From Acidobacteriota bacterium (GTDB lineage Bacteria; Acidobacteriota; Blastocatellia; Pyrinomonadales; Pyrinomonadaceae): a stretch of DNA of 64,000 nucleotides. Under the pieces are notes generated by a model that was given only the letters and a program-made list of their open reading frames with translations, did no database searches and was not told the DNA's origin. The stretch spans positions 130,261 to 194,260 of the forward strand of contig JAEWFC010000031.1 of assembly GCA_023389035.1 (NCBI GenBank). The letters run 5' to 3'. The number at the start of each line of letters is the position of its first letter. Within the stretch, counting starts at the first letter, position 1. Position numbers and translations under genes: made by a program. This document shows, in pieces, positions 63,379-64,000 of this stretch.

Positions 63379-64000
63379 GGCAGCGACCAGACACCTTCCT
63401 CAGGCGGCGGAGCCGTCTCGCCGACGAAGTCGGCGATTAGCCACGTCCTTTAGGGCGTGGTTACGGCCGCACAATTCCTAGGGCGTTTTAGCGTCCTTCC
63501 TGCACTCCGGCTTCAGCCATCAGATCGCCTCAACTCCGCCTCTCAGGCCAAGCCCTTGCTCAGGCGCTTCTGCATCCGCGAGCCCTACTTTGCGAACTTG
63601 GCGTCTTAGCGTGAAATGGTGTTACAGGGTCTCCAAGCCCTTGCTCACGCGCGGGCTTCGGCATCCGGCCTTGCATATCATGCAAATCGCGCATATCGCG
63701 CAATCTACCATCGGGATCGGCACGTCAAAGATCCATAATCTACCGGGACCACCAACAGCCCCGGCTCTGTGATAACTCGATCACCAACCCCGCGGCACCA
63801 AAATGCGTCACCAAAACGTGTTCACCGCGGCACCAAAGTGCGTCAACACTGTTACTGGTGACGCGGCATGACAGCAGCGGCTTTGCCGCTTTGGTGTGCG
63901 GAAAGGCTGTGCCTTTCCGTCAGGCTCTTAAAGATCCTGAGGCTACGCCTCCAATTGGCATAAAGACTGGGCGGAGCTCTAAAATCTTTCGTAGTTTCAG
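63379..64000. repeat. Gene-free tail with hairpin and direct repeats (REP-like)
   Basis: The last 620 bases contain no convincing gene but many short repeats. GGC-N3-GCC hairpins occur at 63405-63415, 63876-63890, 63899-63919 and 63939-63951, and GCCGACGAAGTCGGC (three-base loop) at 63420-63434, with a further one at 63441-63460. An imperfect direct repeat starting CCAAGCCCTTGCTCA occurs at 63548 and 63633. A near-perfect 21-base direct repeat, starting CCGCGGCACCAAA, lies at 63790-63810 and 63825-63845. The pattern looks like dispersed intergenic repeats collecting in one gap, and continues past the window. Confidence 0.65.

Noticed and set aside
63590..63772. Sixty-codon frame in the 3' tail
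   Set aside because: It spans repeats, has no ribosome binding site and no recognisable domain.
63790..63845. CRISPR-like pair of 21-base direct repeats
   Set aside because: Only two copies exist with a 14-base gap, and the words are low in complexity; treated as an intergenic direct repeat.

Overview
The window looks like chromosomal DNA of a free-living, didermic, aerobic or facultative heterotroph, moderately GC-rich by eye. The gene mix (system II cytochrome c assembly, CarD, HldD and GalU for LPS sugars, TamB next to an Omp85 protein, a TonB receptor with a carboxypeptidase-regulatory N-domain, LytS/LytR and PhoB/PhoR type two-component pairs, a LysW-like zinc ribbon, a bacterial deoxyhypusine-synthase homologue, and GGC-N3-GCC hairpin repeats) fits Acidobacteriota, perhaps Blastocatellia. 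That placement is inference, because no rRNA gene is present. No prophage, insertion sequence, CRISPR array, tRNA or rRNA gene was found. Most of the window is housekeeping and envelope genes in short operons with overlapping starts and stops.

Layout. 1-3.5 kb: resB (cut by the window edge), ccsA and a TPR protein, ending in a terminator. 3.6-5.7 kb, minus: a small membrane protein, a sulfide:quinone-reductase/NDH-2-like flavoprotein and a UspA protein. 5.9-9.6 kb: proline iminopeptidase, TatA, a methyltransferase, an SDR and a nickel-type permease. 9.6-15.1 kb, minus: a five-gene run hldD-ribF-ubiB-DUF2156-CBM9. Just upstream of it lies an array of nine 21-bp repeats with palindromic cores, the most unusual DNA structure here. 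15.5-19.2 kb: DUF488, DHS homologue, a small zinc ribbon and a K+/H+ antiporter. 19.4-23.7 kb, minus: nrdA and nrdB with a four-helix-bundle (S23) cassette wedged between them, a long structured leader and NrdR-box-like sites. 23.7-28.4 kb: PhnP-like MBL enzyme, DUF1844 protein, MazG, and a three-gene operon of small membrane proteins (ElaB/YqjD-like, DUF1469, DUF3618). 28.4-31.3 kb: mazEF behind serS, then galU.

31.5-41.1 kb: a RibBA-type protein whose GTP cyclohydrolase II half has lost its zinc cysteines, then a tamB-omp85 pair for outer-membrane protein insertion. 41.1-46 kb: an HD-GYP/GAF/GGDEF c-di-GMP protein, a LysW-like zinc ribbon, a PfkB kinase and a dienelactone hydrolase. 46-51.1 kb: a ZnuD-like TonB receptor and a LytS/LytR pair. 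51.3-54.4 kb: SixA, PhoB/PhoR-like pair behind 11-bp direct repeats, and CarD. 54.4-55.6 kb, minus: DnaQ-like exonuclease and queF. 55.7-59.9 kb: a tightly packed operon pyrE, ATP-grasp gene, truA, DUF952, uppS and cdsA, joining pyrimidine, tRNA, cell-wall and phospholipid synthesis. 59.9-64 kb: a secreted protein of unknown function, aspS behind a leader that carries a strong terminator, and a gene-free tail of hairpin and direct repeats.
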